DNA of 14,452 nucleotides from Bacillota bacterium (GTDB taxonomy: Bacteria; Bacillota; Clostridia; Peptostreptococcales; Anaerovoracaceae). Of this stretch, positions 14,163-14,452 are shown piece by piece (position 1 is the first letter of the stretch; each line of letters opens with the position of its first letter). Location of the stretch: the NCBI GenBank assembly GCA_017523605.1, contig JAFWVZ010000245.1:1-14452 (forward strand). Reading direction: 5' to 3'. The translations under genes were made by a program, and so were the position numbers. The notes under the pieces are model-generated. The model saw only the letters and a list, made by a program, of their open reading frames with translations, had not been told where the DNA came from and did not search any database.

Positions 14163-14188
14163 AAAAAGGACCGGGAGACCCGGTCCTT
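14163..14188 (-). terminator. Intrinsic terminator of tuf
   Basis: A perfect 10-bp stem (14179-14188 with 14166-14175) with a 3-nt loop; on the minus strand it runs into TTTTT (14167-14163). It lies about 30 nt after the tuf stop codon. Confidence 0.9.
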
Positions 14189-14217
14189 AATGTATTCGAG
14201 TTCTGCGCTCTGAGTAA

Positions 14218-14452
14218 TTACTCGTTGATAGCGGAAACTACGCCGGAAGCAACTGTACGGCCGCCTTCACGAATAGCGAACCTCATTCCCTGCTCGATGG
14301 CTACGGGAGTGATCAGCTCGATGTCCATGGTGACGTGGTCTCCGGGCATGCACATCTCAGAGCCTGCGGGCAGAGAAATGGTACCGGTAACGTCGGTTGT
14401 TCTGAAGTAGAACAGCGGTCAGTAACCGTTGAAGAACGGAGTATGAAGTACA
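14218..14452 (-). CDS. tuf: Elongation factor Tu, C-terminal end (with in-frame TGA)
   Basis: The minus strand encodes the last about 78 codons of EF-Tu, cut by the right edge. EF-Tu brings aminoacyl-tRNA to the ribosome; this part is domain 3. HTPFFNGY, FRTTDVTGTI, MPGDHVTMDIELITP and MRFAIREGGRTVASGVV are diagnostic. An in-frame TGA (14421-14419) stands where EF-Tu has Arg in NGYRPQFYF, and the next residues read PLFYF. The two codons before HTPFF read VL where GR is normal. These changes cluster within about 40 bases of the window edge, while the rest is clean, so a sequence or assembly error at a tuf copy is the likeliest cause; a broken second tuf copy is possible. It ends at TAA (14220-14218) ahead of the terminator. 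Confidence 0.85.

Noticed and set aside
1..14452. CRISPR array, insertion sequence, prophage or toxin-antitoxin module
   Set aside because: No regularly spaced repeats, transposase or phage-like frames were seen. The only direct repeats are in-frame units inside rho and the ligase-like gene.

Overview
The window looks like the chromosome of a low-to-mid GC Gram-positive-lineage anaerobe, most likely a member of the Clostridia (Bacillota); GC is moderate to high by eye and was not measured. The reasons are a RibU-type ECF substrate subunit behind an FMN riboswitch, SLH-domain surface protein, PlsX/PlsY phospholipid synthesis, sigma-A-like promoters, GGAGG Shine-Dalgarno sites, and tightly overlapping start/stop codons. 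Genus cannot be read from the sequence. TGA ends many intact genes here, so the standard bacterial code applies.

Layout, left to right. (1) 1-2521, minus strand: a promoter at about 2492-2521 drives a secreted SLH-domain protein whose stop codon overlaps the start of rho (TAATG); rho runs off the left edge. (2) 2583-5376, plus strand: a divergent promoter drives an 812-aa O-antigen-ligase/Wzy-like membrane protein, translationally coupled by TAATG to acpP, followed by a bidirectional terminator. (3) 5458-9814, minus strand: a strong promoter and an FMN riboswitch with its own terminator precede ribU, then a hotdog thioesterase, tsaE, tsaB, rimI and tsaD. The last five overlap or abut, and no terminator is visible between ribU and the thioesterase, so vitamin uptake and the t6A tRNA-modification genes may share a transcript. 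(4) 9840-12625, minus strand: plsX, plsY and a CDF metal exporter with a manganese-type site signature. (5) 12662-13743, minus strand: a CPBP intramembrane protease with its own extended -10 promoter. (6) 13744-14217: no convincing gene, but two adjacent long imperfect inverted repeats of 189 and 176 nt fold as rod-like hairpins with internal bubbles, then the tuf terminator. (7) 14218-14452, minus strand: the 3' end of tuf, cut by the right edge and carrying an in-frame TGA.

Functionally the window is mostly housekeeping: transcription termination, translation elongation, t6A modification, acyl carrier protein and phosphatidic acid synthesis, riboflavin uptake and metal efflux, with two surface or envelope genes. 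The least explained parts are the paired rod-like structures next to tuf (possible 6S-like RNAs), the ligase-like protein lacking the family's histidine, and the linkage of t6A genes to an FMN riboswitch.
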